DNA from: JAQTNP01 sp964616145
GTDB lineage: Bacteria > Patescibacteriota > Minisyncoccia > Minisyncoccales > PEYH01
DNA length: 64,000 bases
Direction of reading: 5' to 3'
Assembly: GCA_964616145.1 (NCBI GenBank)
Contig: CAZTRD010000001.1
Coordinates: 72,145 to 136,144, forward strand
The notes below the pieces were generated by a model. That model was not told the origin of the DNA. It searched no databases and was given only the letters and a program-made list of their open reading frames with translations. Position 1 is the first letter of the stretch, and each line of letters starts with the position of its first letter. A program made the position numbers and the translations under genes. Below, piece after piece: positions 1 to 8,049 of this stretch.

Positions 1-278
1 CAGATGAATTGAAAGAAGAAGGAACATTAAGAGATATTGTAAGGTTTATCCAAGACAGCAGGAAGAAATCAAATTGTACTCCAAAAGACAATGTAATTCT
101 TAATGTTGTAGTTAGCGAAACTTTAAAATTAATCTTTATCAAAAACGAGACAGAAATCCTTGCCCAGACAAGAAGCAAAGAAATTAAGTATTTTAACCAG
201 ATATCTGCCAAAACATTTGCATTTCAGCAAGAAGGAAAGATTGGAGAGGATAATGTTTGGTTGGGAATAGAGAAATAG
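1..278 (+). CDS. ileS: Isoleucyl-tRNA synthetase, C-terminal fragment (gene starts before the window)
   Basis: The frame is open from the window edge (first full codon at base 3) to a TAG at 276-278, so only the last ~92 residues are visible. It begins with DELKEEGTLRDIVRFIQDSR, which resembles the C-terminal stretch of class Ia isoleucyl-tRNA synthetases, where a (E)EEGLARE-(I/L)VRxIQDxRK motif opens the final anticodon-recognition module. The following beta-rich segment (DNVILNVVVSETLKL) fits the same domain. No catalytic motif is visible because the HIGH and KMSKS regions lie upstream. A valyl- or leucyl-type synthetase is less likely from this tail. The gene would charge tRNA-Ile in the cytoplasm. 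Confidence 0.7.
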   Translation, partial: DELKEEGTLRDIVRFIQDSRKKSNCTPKDNVILNVVVSETLKLIFIKNETEILAQTRSKEIKYFNQISAKTFAFQQEGKIGEDNVWLGIEK

Positions 279-312
279 ATAAATACGCCTTTTTAGATTA
301 AAATATAATATT

Positions 313-840
313 ATGGAAAACAAAGGAGTTCTTAGACAAATTATCTTTGGGGCCAGACCCAAAAGAGCAGAACAGTCGCAACCGGCTAGACATGCTGTTA
401 AAAATGTCTGGGGAGACACAAAAACATATATTCGCCAGGAAGATGCGTTAAGACAATATGTAAAAGGGAGAAATTATATTATCGGTCCGGATGGAAGAAT
501 AACAAGGGTAGATGACGAAAAGATAAAAGAAGCTATTGGGGCAGTTTTTGGTGGCAGAGATAGACTAACTAGGGAAGAAGCCAATAGGAATATTAGACTA
601 GGGCATAAAGATGCAAAATCTGAAAGGGCCAGAGGAATCTTGCCTAGTATGGCAGAAGAATTAAGGAAAAAAGAGAAAGTAATGGATATCTTAAAGCCCG
701 GGCCCAGGGTAGTTAAACCAGGCATGGGAAGAGCTATTTGGAATACAGTTAGAATGGTAGCTGGCAAAGAACCAATAATAGACAAACCAGAGCCATTAGA
801 TTCATCAGTTATCAATCAAAATACTCCTAAAATTAAATAA
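313..840 (+). CDS. Conserved-looking hypothetical protein, basic, cytoplasmic
   Basis: The 175 aa product has no signal peptide and no membrane segment. It is rich in Arg/Lys and charged residues (for example KPKRAEQ-like and EEANRNIRLG stretches), with a central segment that reads like a helical charged region (REEANRNIRLGHKDAKSERA). I do not recognise a family. The start is the ATG at 313 after an A/T-rich leader (AAAATATAATATT); a TATAAT-like box lies about 10 nt upstream, so the transcript may be nearly leaderless. It sits 34 nt after ileS and 4 nt before the next gene, so co-transcription with the downstream anchored protein is likely. Confidence 0.6.
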   Translation: MENKGVLRQIIFGARPKRAEQSQPARHAVKNVWGDTKTYIRQEDALRQYVKGRNYIIGPDGRITRVDDEKIKEAIGAVFGGRDRLTREEANRNIRLGHKDAKSERARGILPSMAEELRKKEKVMDILKPGPRVVKPGMGRAIWNTVRMVAGKEPIIDKPEPLDSSVINQNTPKIK

Positions 841-844
841 TAAA

Positions 845-2491
845 ATGAGAAAATCAAAAAATAGAATATATCTGATTATTGCTATTCTGTGCGTTATCCT
901 AATAATCTTGGGAATTTGGTTTTGGAACAGAAATTCATATTCCAAGGAAACTCTTAAATTGGAGATTTTAGCTCTTGATTCAGTAGCAGTGGGGCAGGAT
1001 ATGGAATATATAGTTAAATTAAAGAACAACGGAGATATCAGACTAGATAGTCCTGTTTTGACTTTTGAATTCCCCCAATATTCCATTCCTGAAGACGGAG
1101 GGATATTGAGAAAAACCATTGAGGGAGAAGAATTAGGCCTGGCTATTTATCCAGGGGCGGAAAAAACCTTTAAATTCAAAGGGAAACTTTTTGGACAGAC
1201 AGGAGAGGGAAAAGAGGCCACTGCAATGCTTACTTACCAACCAAAGAATCTCACTGCCAAATATGTTTCTAAAACAACTCATTTAACCACAATTTCTAAT
1301 GTTCCTATTACTTTTGATTTTGATATTTCTTCAGAAGTGGAATCGTCTAAACCATTAGATTTCTCTTTAAACTATTTTTCCAGCTTAAGTTTTGCTTTAA
1401 ATGATATTACGATAAAAGCGGCATATCCTTCAGGATTTGTTTTTACTTCCAGCACTCCCAAAGGACTATCTCAGAATGAATGGAGAATAAAGACATTAAA
1501 TAGTGCTCAAGGAGGGAGGATAAAGATAAGCGGGGCTCTTTCCGGAGAAGTGGGAGATTCAAAAACCTTTTTAGCGGAGTTTGGCATATGGGTTAATGGA
1601 GAATATGTGATATTAAAAAAGGCCACAAAAGATATTTCTTTAACAGAACCCTCTATATATCTGGATCAGATGATAAACGGAGTTCAGGAATATTCCGCTA
1701 ATCAGGGAGACAATCTGCATTATCAGATTATCTTCAGAAACATCGGAGATAAAGCAATGCAAGATTTATTCTTGACCGTAAGACTTAAAAGCGATCTGCT
1801 TGATTATACTTCTTTGAAAGCTCCTGACGGACAATTTACAGTAGGCGATAATTCTATCATGTGGGATTCAAGAAAAATATCTTCTTTGAAATACTTGGAT
1901 GCCGGAGAAGAGGGGCAAGTGGAGTTTTGGATTAATCTGAGCTCGGATAAAATCAGTTCTTCCAAAGAACCTCAAATTGAAAATGAGGTACGGCTTGGCC
2001 AAACCAAAAAGACCTTCTATACCAAGATCAATTCTAAATTAGATCTTGTTCAGGAATTGCATATTGATGATGAATTATTCGGCAGCGAAGGGCCGTTGCC
2101 TCTAAAGGTTAATCAAGAATCAACTCTTACTGCTTTCTGGAGATTGAAGAACTATTACAGTGCTTTAAAAGACATTAAGATCAAGGCAGTTTTACCATCG
2201 TATGTTTCTTTAACTGGCCAAGTGAATCCTCAAGAGATTACCTTTGATTCGCAGACAAGGGAATTAATGTGGAATATTTCTTCCTTGGCCCAAGGAGAAG
2301 GAGTTGCTTCTCCAAAGATGGCAGGATTCCAAATTAAATTTACGCCAACAATAAACCAGAAAGGAACATCTGTCCCTATCTTGACCAATGTGACTATTAC
2401 GGCGCAAGATGACGTTACCGGAGATACAATTAATCTGACTATTCCTAATTTGGAAACCAACTATTTAGGCCAGAATGGAACTATTCAATAA
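845..2491 (+). CDS. Membrane-anchored extracytoplasmic protein with DUF11-like beta-sandwich repeats
   Basis: This 548 aa protein has a short positive N-terminus (MRKSKNR) and one hydrophobic segment at about residues 8-26, leaving the rest outside the cell. The ectodomain is made of repeats of the type LKNNGDIRLDSPVLTFEFP, FRNIGDKAMQDLFLTVRLK and LKNYYSALKDIKIKAVLP. Each opens a domain in which a (K/R)-N-x-G element precedes a beta-strand about conserved differences, like the DUF11/conserved-repeat domains of bacterial surface proteins. Three to four such modules can be counted. There is no catalytic motif, so a structural or adhesive surface role is inferred. The 3' end lies 4 nt before the likely start of the glycyl-tRNA synthetase gene. 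Confidence 0.65.
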   Translation: MRKSKNRIYLIIAILCVILIILGIWFWNRNSYSKETLKLEILALDSVAVGQDMEYIVKLKNNGDIRLDSPVLTFEFPQYSIPEDGGILRKTIEGEELGLAIYPGAEKTFKFKGKLFGQTGEGKEATAMLTYQPKNLTAKYVSKTTHLTTISNVPITFDFDISSEVESSKPLDFSLNYFSSLSFALNDITIKAAYPSGFVFTSSTPKGLSQNEWRIKTLNSAQGGRIKISGALSGEVGDSKTFLAEFGIWVNGEYVILKKATKDISLTEPSIYLDQMINGVQEYSANQGDNLHYQIIFRNIGDKAMQDLFLTVRLKSDLLDYTSLKAPDGQFTVGDNSIMWDSRKISSLKYLDAGEEGQVEFWINLSSDKISSSKEPQIENEVRLGQTKKTFYTKINSKLDLVQELHIDDELFGSEGPLPLKVNQESTLTAFWRLKNYYSALKDIKIKAVLPSYVSLTGQVNPQEITFDSQTRELMWNISSLAQGEGVASPKMAGFQIKFTPTINQKGTSVPILTNVTITAQDDVTGDTINLTIPNLETNYLGQNGTIQ

Positions 2492-2495
2492 ACAT

Positions 2496-3821
2496 ATGGA
2501 TTTAATGGAGAAAATAATATCATTAAGCAAAAGAAGAGGTTTTATCTTTCCATCCTCTGATATATACGGAGGTTTCGGTTCCAGCTATGATTTCGGACCC
2601 TTAGGTGTTGAATTGAAAAGAAATATTAAAGAGGCCTGGTGGAAAGATATGGCTCAATTGCATTCTTCTGTTGTCGGATTGGATGCGGCAATACTCATGT
2701 CTCCTAAGGTTTGGGAGGCCTCAGGCCATTTAAGCGTAGGATTTGCAGATGAATTGGTGGAATGCAAAGAATGCCATAGAAGGTTCAGATTAAGTGAATT
2801 AAAAGAGAAAAAATGCCCGGAATGCAAAGGAGAGCTGACAGATCCGAAACAATTTAATCTGATGATGAAAACATTTATTGGTTCTGTTGAAGATGAAAGC
2901 GCTGTCTCATACCTTAGAGCTGAGACATGCCAGGGAATATACGTTAATTTTAAAAATGTTTTGGATTCAATGAGAATGAAACTTCCTTTTGGCATTGCTC
3001 AGATTGGAAAATCATTTAGAAATGAAATAACTACGAAGAATTTCATTTTCAGAATGAGAGAATTTGAACAAATGGAAATGCAATATTTCTGCAATCCAAA
3101 GGACGCGGACAAATGGTTTGAGTATTGGAAAGAAGAAAGATTGAAATGGTATAAGGGATTAGGACTGAATATGAAGAACCTTAAGATACATGAAGTGCCG
3201 GAAGAAGATAGGGCCCATTATGCCAAAAGACAAATAGACATATTATATAATTTTCCTTTTGGCTGGCAGGAAATTGAAGGAATTCATAACAGGGGGGATT
3301 GGGATTTATCCCGTCATTCCAAATACAGCGGAGCTGATCTGTCATATACTGATCCGGAAACAAAAGAAAAATACATTCCATATATTGTTGAGACATCTGT
3401 TGGTGTAGAAAGAAGCTTGCTGGCTTTTCTATGCGATGCTTACCAAGAGGTAGAAGGAGGGAGAACCACAACTACCGAATCAACCAAAGAGATAGAAACA
3501 GTTTTGAAATTCCATCCCGGGTTGTCTCCTGTTAAGATTGCAGTTCTGCCATTGCTGAAGAATAAGCCAGAATTAATTAAGAAATCAGAAGAAATATTTG
3601 AAATATTATCCAAAGAATTTATCTGCCAATATGATGAGGCAGGAGCTATAGGAAGAAGATACAGAAGGCAAGATGAAATAGGAACGCCATTTTGTGTAAC
3701 AATAGATTTCGATTCTTCGGAGAAAAACGATGTTACTGTGAGAGACAGGGATACAATGGGGCAAGAAAGAATCCAAATTTCTGAATTAGTTAATTATTTC
3801 AAAGAAAAAATTAAAATATAG
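2496..3821 (+). CDS. glyQS: Glycyl-tRNA synthetase, single-chain (eukaryotic/archaeal-like) type
   Basis: This is a class II synthetase that attaches glycine to tRNA-Gly. The N-terminus (KRRGFIFPSSDIYGG, then YDFGPLGVELK) is the diagnostic start of the alpha2-type GlyRS. A four-cysteine zinc knuckle (CKECHRRF ... CPECKG) follows at about residues 86-110. Motif 2 is seen as FRNEI...FRMREFEQMEM, and motif 3 as the SVGVERSLLAFL region. The C-terminal anticodon domain carries YDEAGAIGRRYRRQDEIGTPFC and ends in TVRDRDTMGQERI. I chose the ATG at 2496, 4 nt after the preceding stop, because family members begin with MDxxxKI(V/I)SLxKRRGF. An in-frame ATG at 2475 would add 7 residues. About 440 aa is normal for this type. 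Confidence 0.93.
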   Translation: MDLMEKIISLSKRRGFIFPSSDIYGGFGSSYDFGPLGVELKRNIKEAWWKDMAQLHSSVVGLDAAILMSPKVWEASGHLSVGFADELVECKECHRRFRLSELKEKKCPECKGELTDPKQFNLMMKTFIGSVEDESAVSYLRAETCQGIYVNFKNVLDSMRMKLPFGIAQIGKSFRNEITTKNFIFRMREFEQMEMQYFCNPKDADKWFEYWKEERLKWYKGLGLNMKNLKIHEVPEEDRAHYAKRQIDILYNFPFGWQEIEGIHNRGDWDLSRHSKYSGADLSYTDPETKEKYIPYIVETSVGVERSLLAFLCDAYQEVEGGRTTTTESTKEIETVLKFHPGLSPVKIAVLPLLKNKPELIKKSEEIFEILSKEFICQYDEAGAIGRRYRRQDEIGTPFCVTIDFDSSEKNDVTVRDRDTMGQERIQISELVNYFKEKIKI

Positions 3822-3824
3822 TAT

Positions 3825-4574
3825 ATGAAAATACTCAGAGGAATATTTTTCCTTCTTTTTATCGTAGTAGTAATAGCCATTGTTATCCTTGGTTATCTTG
3901 GCTTTATCCCCATCCTTTCAGATTTGATGGGTTCAACCAAGCCAAGAGATCTTGGAATTAAATACACTCAAGCTGACTATGATTCTGCAGGGGTTAAAAA
4001 TAAAGTAAAGATAATAGTTGTTGATTCTGCTCCAGATATTCAATCAAGCATAATTTGTTTTGGATCTCAGGCGATAGAAGCATCTTTCACCCAGGAAGAG
4101 CTTACAGCTAGAATCAATATGAATAGCCAGAATTGGAAATATTTTCCTGTTAAAAACGTTCAAGTGAAAATCAATCAAGATGGAACAGCAGAAAGCTCTG
4201 GATTATTGATGATTGATAATCTGGAAGGATTTGCCCAAGCAATAGGATTTGGAGATATTGATATACAAAAGGTATTATCTAAGCTTAAATTCGTTAGAAA
4301 AGAAATTCCTTTCTATGTTAATTTCACTCCAACTGTATCAGAAGGGCAGGCTAATATTATCGTTAAGAAAGCAGAGATTGGAAGATTAGCAATGCCCCAG
4401 GATTTTTCAGAACAATACAAGCAAGAAATCAATTACTATATCAGCAGGATAATCAGTTCTTCTGCTTTCCCCGGGCTATACGTAACCTCTATGAATCTTG
4501 ATGGGGGACAGATGAATTTTAAGGGGAGGTTGCCGGAAAACATCACTACGGCTAAAGAGATTGTTGAGTTGTAA
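3825..4574 (+). CDS. Membrane-anchored hypothetical protein
   Basis: The 249 aa product starts with a strong uncleaved anchor (residues ~4-30, almost only Ile, Val, Leu, Phe). The soluble part alternates beta-strand-like segments, including a FTQEELTARIN stretch and a KVQVKINQDGTAESSGLL segment. These resemble the layered beta proteins of the LmeA/DUF2993 kind, but I cannot claim that family. It probably faces the cell exterior. The ATG follows the glyQS stop by 3 nt, so the two are likely co-transcribed. No enzymatic motif is visible. Confidence 0.6.
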   Translation: MKILRGIFFLLFIVVVIAIVILGYLGFIPILSDLMGSTKPRDLGIKYTQADYDSAGVKNKVKIIVVDSAPDIQSSIICFGSQAIEASFTQEELTARINMNSQNWKYFPVKNVQVKINQDGTAESSGLLMIDNLEGFAQAIGFGDIDIQKVLSKLKFVRKEIPFYVNFTPTVSEGQANIIVKKAEIGRLAMPQDFSEQYKQEINYYISRIISSSAFPGLYVTSMNLDGGQMNFKGRLPENITTAKEIVEL

Positions 4575-4576
4575 AA

Positions 4577-4958
4577 GTGGAAACCCCGACGGAGCCTATC
4601 AACGTCGGGGTACTGCTATTCGCTGGGAAGTATAGCTACCAGCGCGTGAACTCTAGATCTGGCATCAGGTTTCCCTGCTATCCCGAACGGTCCCTGTCAC
4701 CCGCACAGGTTGCACTTCACGCGGACCCGTCTAGGCGTTCCAGATCTATAGGGATGGTATCCTGTACTTTCCTTTGGGGGTTACCTCCGTCGAGTTCTCG
4801 ACGGGTTTTTGAGTGAATCATCCCAGGTCCTTTCGGGTCGAGGGACTATCCTCGCATATACCCATCGGTTACAGAATGATAGGGCCATCTGTTAAATCTC
4901 AATATAAGATCTAACAACTAGCCCTATCGCCATCCTTGAATTCGTATATCAATGTGCT
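4577..4958 (-). ncRNA. Large GC-rich structured RNA candidate, unassigned
   Basis: No convincing gene lies in 4575-5050. The stretch 4577-4930 is far more GC-rich than its surroundings and full of complementary arms. Seen directly: CCCCGACG (4584-4591) pairs with CGTCGGGG (4603-4610); CGCTGG with CCAGCG around 4621-4644; a CTAGATCTGG arm near 4652 with CCAGATCTA near 4740; GCGTGAA with TTCACGC crossing that stem; CCGTCGAG with CTCGACGG near 4788-4804. The first hairpin loop (GCCTATCA, 4594-4601) can pair with TGATAGGGC (4877-4885), which can alternatively pair with GCCCTATC (4921-4928). On the minus strand a TTGACA (4993-4988) with a weak TAAACT box would start a ~380 nt RNA ending in the 4584-4610 hairpin followed by T-rich bases. 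Orientation is inferred. The size resembles RNase P RNA or tmRNA, but their conserved cores are not visible. Confidence 0.5.
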
Positions 4959-5050
4959 GATTTGAAGTTTAATCATATTTAAAATCTTGTCAATAGCCAT
5001 TTTAATTTTCTTTAATTTGAGCTATAACAAAGTATTAATTTAATGTATTT

Positions 5051-6319
5051 ATGCACAAACTATATAAGTTACAGAATGGATTGAAGATTTTGTTAGTTCC
5101 ATATACAGGCACTCAGGCAGTAGCTGTTTTTGTTTCCGCAAAAACAGGAAGTAAAAATGAAAAAAAAGAATTGAACGGTATTTCTCATTTTCTTGAACAC
5201 ATGGTTTTTAAAGGAACAGAGAAAATGAAAGATCAGACAGAATTATCTGAAGCAATAGATAAATTGGGGGGAGCATTCAATGGTTTTACCAGCGAGGAGA
5301 ATACCAGCTATTACGCTAAAGTAGCTAATCAGCATCTAGAATTAGCCATTGATTGGGTTTCTCAGCTGTATTTAAAACCGATTATTCCTTCTCATGAAGT
5401 AAAAAAAGAAAAAGGCATAATAATAGAAGAGATTAATATGTATAGGGACAACCCCATGAGTTTTGTAGCCAATCTCTGGCAAGAATTGCTCTATCCTGGC
5501 CAGCCTGCTGGCTGGCCCATAGCTGGGGATAAAAAATCAGTGAATGATATTGAACATAAAGATTTGGTTAGTTATTGGAAGAATAACTATGTTGCTAATA
5601 ATACTTTGATTTGTCTGGCCGGGAATTTTGATTCAAAAAAGGGATTGTCCTTGATTAAGAAATATTTTGGAAAGATAAATACTGGAAAACCAAATATTAA
5701 GCCCAAGCTGATAGAAAAACAAAAATCCCCGGCCTTAAAGATTCATTCCAAAAAAACAGATCAAACTCATCTATTATTAGGAGTAAAAACATTTAATGTG
5801 CATGATGAGAGAAAATATCCTCTAGCCCTGTTATCAGAAACCTTAGGAGGGATGATGAGCTCAAGGTTATTCATTGAAATCAGGGAAAAGAGAGGTTTGG
5901 CCTACTATGTAGGTACATCTACGGAAGAGAACACTGATTCCGGGTTTCTGGTAACCAGAGCTGGGGTGGAGAATAAAAACTCATATGAGGCAGTAAAGGC
6001 GATATTAAATGAATATAAAAAAGTCAGAAAGGAAGGTATTACTTCCGAGGAATTGAAGAAAGCCAAGGACTACATCAAAGGGCAAACTGTATTAGGATTG
6101 GAATCTTCTGAGAGCTTGGCAGCTTTTTACAGCAGTCAGGAATTATCAGGAGAAAAGATTAAAACTCCCAACGAAATCTTTAAAGAGATTGATAAGATTG
6201 AAAAATCTGATATTCTTAAAGTAGCGAAAGATATTTTCCGTCCTGATAGATTGAATCTGGCAATGGTTGGCCCGATTTCCAATCAAGTTAAATTCAAACA
6301 ATTATTAAAAGATTTTTAG
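5051..6319 (+). CDS. M16-family zinc metallopeptidase (insulinase/processing-peptidase type)
   Basis: The 422 aa protein matches the single-unit (about 420 aa) bacterial M16B peptidases. The inverted zinc motif HFLEH is at residues 46-50, with the third ligand in the EEINM segment about 80 residues later (E126 or E127). The second half-domain shows the R/Y pair region (REKRGLAYYVG), which helps bind substrate in this family. There is no signal peptide, so it acts in the cytoplasm or is exported by an unseen route. It opens an operon whose genes are 1-2 nt apart or overlapping (permease, rsmI, metG, tatD). A TATAAC box about 25 nt before the ATG could be its -10 element. Confidence 0.9.
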   Translation: MHKLYKLQNGLKILLVPYTGTQAVAVFVSAKTGSKNEKKELNGISHFLEHMVFKGTEKMKDQTELSEAIDKLGGAFNGFTSEENTSYYAKVANQHLELAIDWVSQLYLKPIIPSHEVKKEKGIIIEEINMYRDNPMSFVANLWQELLYPGQPAGWPIAGDKKSVNDIEHKDLVSYWKNNYVANNTLICLAGNFDSKKGLSLIKKYFGKINTGKPNIKPKLIEKQKSPALKIHSKKTDQTHLLLGVKTFNVHDERKYPLALLSETLGGMMSSRLFIEIREKRGLAYYVGTSTEENTDSGFLVTRAGVENKNSYEAVKAILNEYKKVRKEGITSEELKKAKDYIKGQTVLGLESSESLAAFYSSQELSGEKIKTPNEIFKEIDKIEKSDILKVAKDIFRPDRLNLAMVGPISNQVKFKQLLKDF

Positions 6320-6320
6320 A

Positions 6321-7382
6321 ATGGACAATCAACAAAAAATTCTGGATATATCATGGTCAACAATAGTTAGATTTATTATTGCTGCCGTTATTATATATTT
6401 TCTTTTTATAATAAAGGATCTTGTTGTTTATTTTATCTTTGCAGTAATAATATCCATTCTATTCAACCCTGCAATTAATTTTCTGGAAAAGAAAAAGCTT
6501 CCCAGAGCATTATCAACCTTTATCGTATACTTCGGGATATTCTTCTTATTGGGATTATTTGTATATCTGACTACCCCCATGCTATTTTCAGAACTTAGGG
6601 ATTTTGCCATGAAGTTCCCGGAATATTTTGAAACCGCTTCTCCGTACCTGAAAGGACTGCAGTTGAGCGCTTTGGCTAATTTCCAGAGCTTTACCCAGGC
6701 CCTAGAAAATATGTTAGCCAAAACATCCTCAAGCTTCTTTTCAGCTTTAGGCTCTATCTTTGGAGGGATAATCACCACAATAGCTATCTTTTCCATCTCT
6801 TTCTTTTTGTCTTTAGAAGAAAGAGCAATAGTGAAATTTTTGGCAGTGATGATTCCGGATAAATATAGACAAAAAGCCCTAGATGTATGGTCAGTTAGCC
6901 AAAGAAAGGTTTCTGTTTGGTTTGGAACCAGAGTCTTGGGAATGGTTTTTGTAGGAGTTATTACTACAATTACCTGCTATTGCTTGGGGATAAAATACGC
7001 ATTCTTTTTCGGACTGATTGCTGGATTATCTGATTTGATACCAACAATAGGTCCATTGGTTGCCGGGGCTGCCATAGCTATGTTTGTCCTTATCCTGTCT
7101 GTGCCAAAAGCATTGCTATTCATATTAATCTTTGTTTTAGTTCAGCAGATAGAAAATCATATATTGATACCTATCTTAAGCAAGAAGTTTTTAAAGCTTT
7201 CCCCAGCCCTTGTTTTAATGGCGGTCTTAATTGGTTCAAGAGTATGGGGAATCTTGGGATCAATATTGGCCATTCCTCTCATGGCTATGCTATTTGAAGT
7301 AATCAAGGGAATTTGGACCAGGAATACATCAATAGTTCAGAATATTCCGGTTGTAGACGATACTACTCAAGCTGATGGTTAA
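6321..7382 (+). CDS. AI-2E family transporter-like permease (PerM/YdiK type)
   Basis: The protein has 353 aa and about eight hydrophobic segments. The two N-terminal helices are followed by NPAINFLEKKKLPRALSTFIVY, and the late part contains GLIAGLSDLIPTIGPLVAGA and NHILIPILSKKFLKLSPALVL. Both are hallmarks of the AI-2E transporter superfamily (Pfam PF01594). Members export small molecules such as AI-2 or act as Na+/H+ antiporters, so the substrate here is unknown. The ATG is 1 nt after the peptidase stop, and the 3' end overlaps rsmI by 8 nt. Both point to translational coupling within one operon. Confidence 0.88.
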   Translation: MDNQQKILDISWSTIVRFIIAAVIIYFLFIIKDLVVYFIFAVIISILFNPAINFLEKKKLPRALSTFIVYFGIFFLLGLFVYLTTPMLFSELRDFAMKFPEYFETASPYLKGLQLSALANFQSFTQALENMLAKTSSSFFSALGSIFGGIITTIAIFSISFFLSLEERAIVKFLAVMIPDKYRQKALDVWSVSQRKVSVWFGTRVLGMVFVGVITTITCYCLGIKYAFFFGLIAGLSDLIPTIGPLVAGAAIAMFVLILSVPKALLFILIFVLVQQIENHILIPILSKKFLKLSPALVLMAVLIGSRVWGILGSILAIPLMAMLFEVIKGIWTRNTSIVQNIPVVDDTTQADG

Positions 7383-8049
7383 ACTATATATAATTGCCAC
7401 CCCAATAGGCAATTTGGAAGATATAACTTTTAGAGCTGTAAGGATATTAAAAGAGGTTGATTTGGTTTTGGCAGAGAATGTAATGAAAGCCAGAAATCTT
7501 TTAAAGAAATATCAGATAGATACAAAGATAATCAAATACGAACAGCATTCATTATCCAGGGTTTTGGATAGATTAGTTTTTACCCTAAAAGAAGGGAAAA
7601 ACATTGCTTTGATAAGCGAAGCTGGAACTCCCGGAATTTCAGATCCTGGCAATGAATTGATAGAGGCGTTGTATAAAAAATTGGAGAACATTTCCATTAT
7701 TCCTATCCCCGGACCATCCTCAGTAAGCGCAGCTGCTTCCATTGCTGGTATTTCAATGCAAAGGTTTTTGTTTCTGGGTTTTGTTCCGAAGAAAGGGCAG
7801 AAATTCTTCAATGAACTATTAGAACAAAAACTTCCTGTCATATTTTTTGAAACACCATACAGAATCGTAAAAACATTGGAAAAAATCAATGGGCTTGCGC
7901 CAAATGCATATTTGGTGGTAATGAGGGAATTAACAAAACAATTTGAAACCGTTTACAGAGGGAAAGCCAAAGAAATAATTGAACAATTATTGAAAACATC
8001 GACAAAAGGAGAATTTGTTATAGTATTTAAAAAGGAATATGAAAGATAA
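7375..8049 (+). CDS. rsmI: 16S rRNA (cytidine1402-2'-O)-methyltransferase RsmI
   Basis: RsmI uses S-adenosylmethionine to methylate C1402 of 16S rRNA in the decoding site. The 224 aa product has the typical N-terminus YIIATPIGNLEDITFRAVR and the SAM-binding LISEAGTPGISDPG motif (about residues 77-90). It continues with IPGPSSVSAAASIAGI and FFETPYRI, as expected for the tetrapyrrole-methylase fold. The usual AEDTR element is degenerate here (AENVM). It is about 60 residues shorter than E. coli RsmI, lacking the C-terminal RNA-binding extension. It overlaps its upstream neighbour by 8 nt and metG by 11 nt. Confidence 0.9.
   Translation: MVKLYIIATPIGNLEDITFRAVRILKEVDLVLAENVMKARNLLKKYQIDTKIIKYEQHSLSRVLDRLVFTLKEGKNIALISEAGTPGISDPGNELIEALYKKLENISIIPIPGPSSVSAAASIAGISMQRFLFLGFVPKKGQKFFNELLEQKLPVIFFETPYRIVKTLEKINGLAPNAYLVVMRELTKQFETVYRGKAKEIIEQLLKTSTKGEFVIVFKKEYER

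Noticed and set aside
4577..4816. 79-codon open frame (plus strand) in the structured region
   Set aside because: The reading frame is Arg/Ser/Pro-rich, without an SD or protein-like segments, and coincides with strong hairpins.
4577..4930. RNase P RNA or tmRNA assignment
   Set aside because: ACAGAA and GAGGATAGTCC look suggestive, but the other conserved RNase P segments are missing or out of order. No tmRNA tRNA-like ends or tag frame were found.
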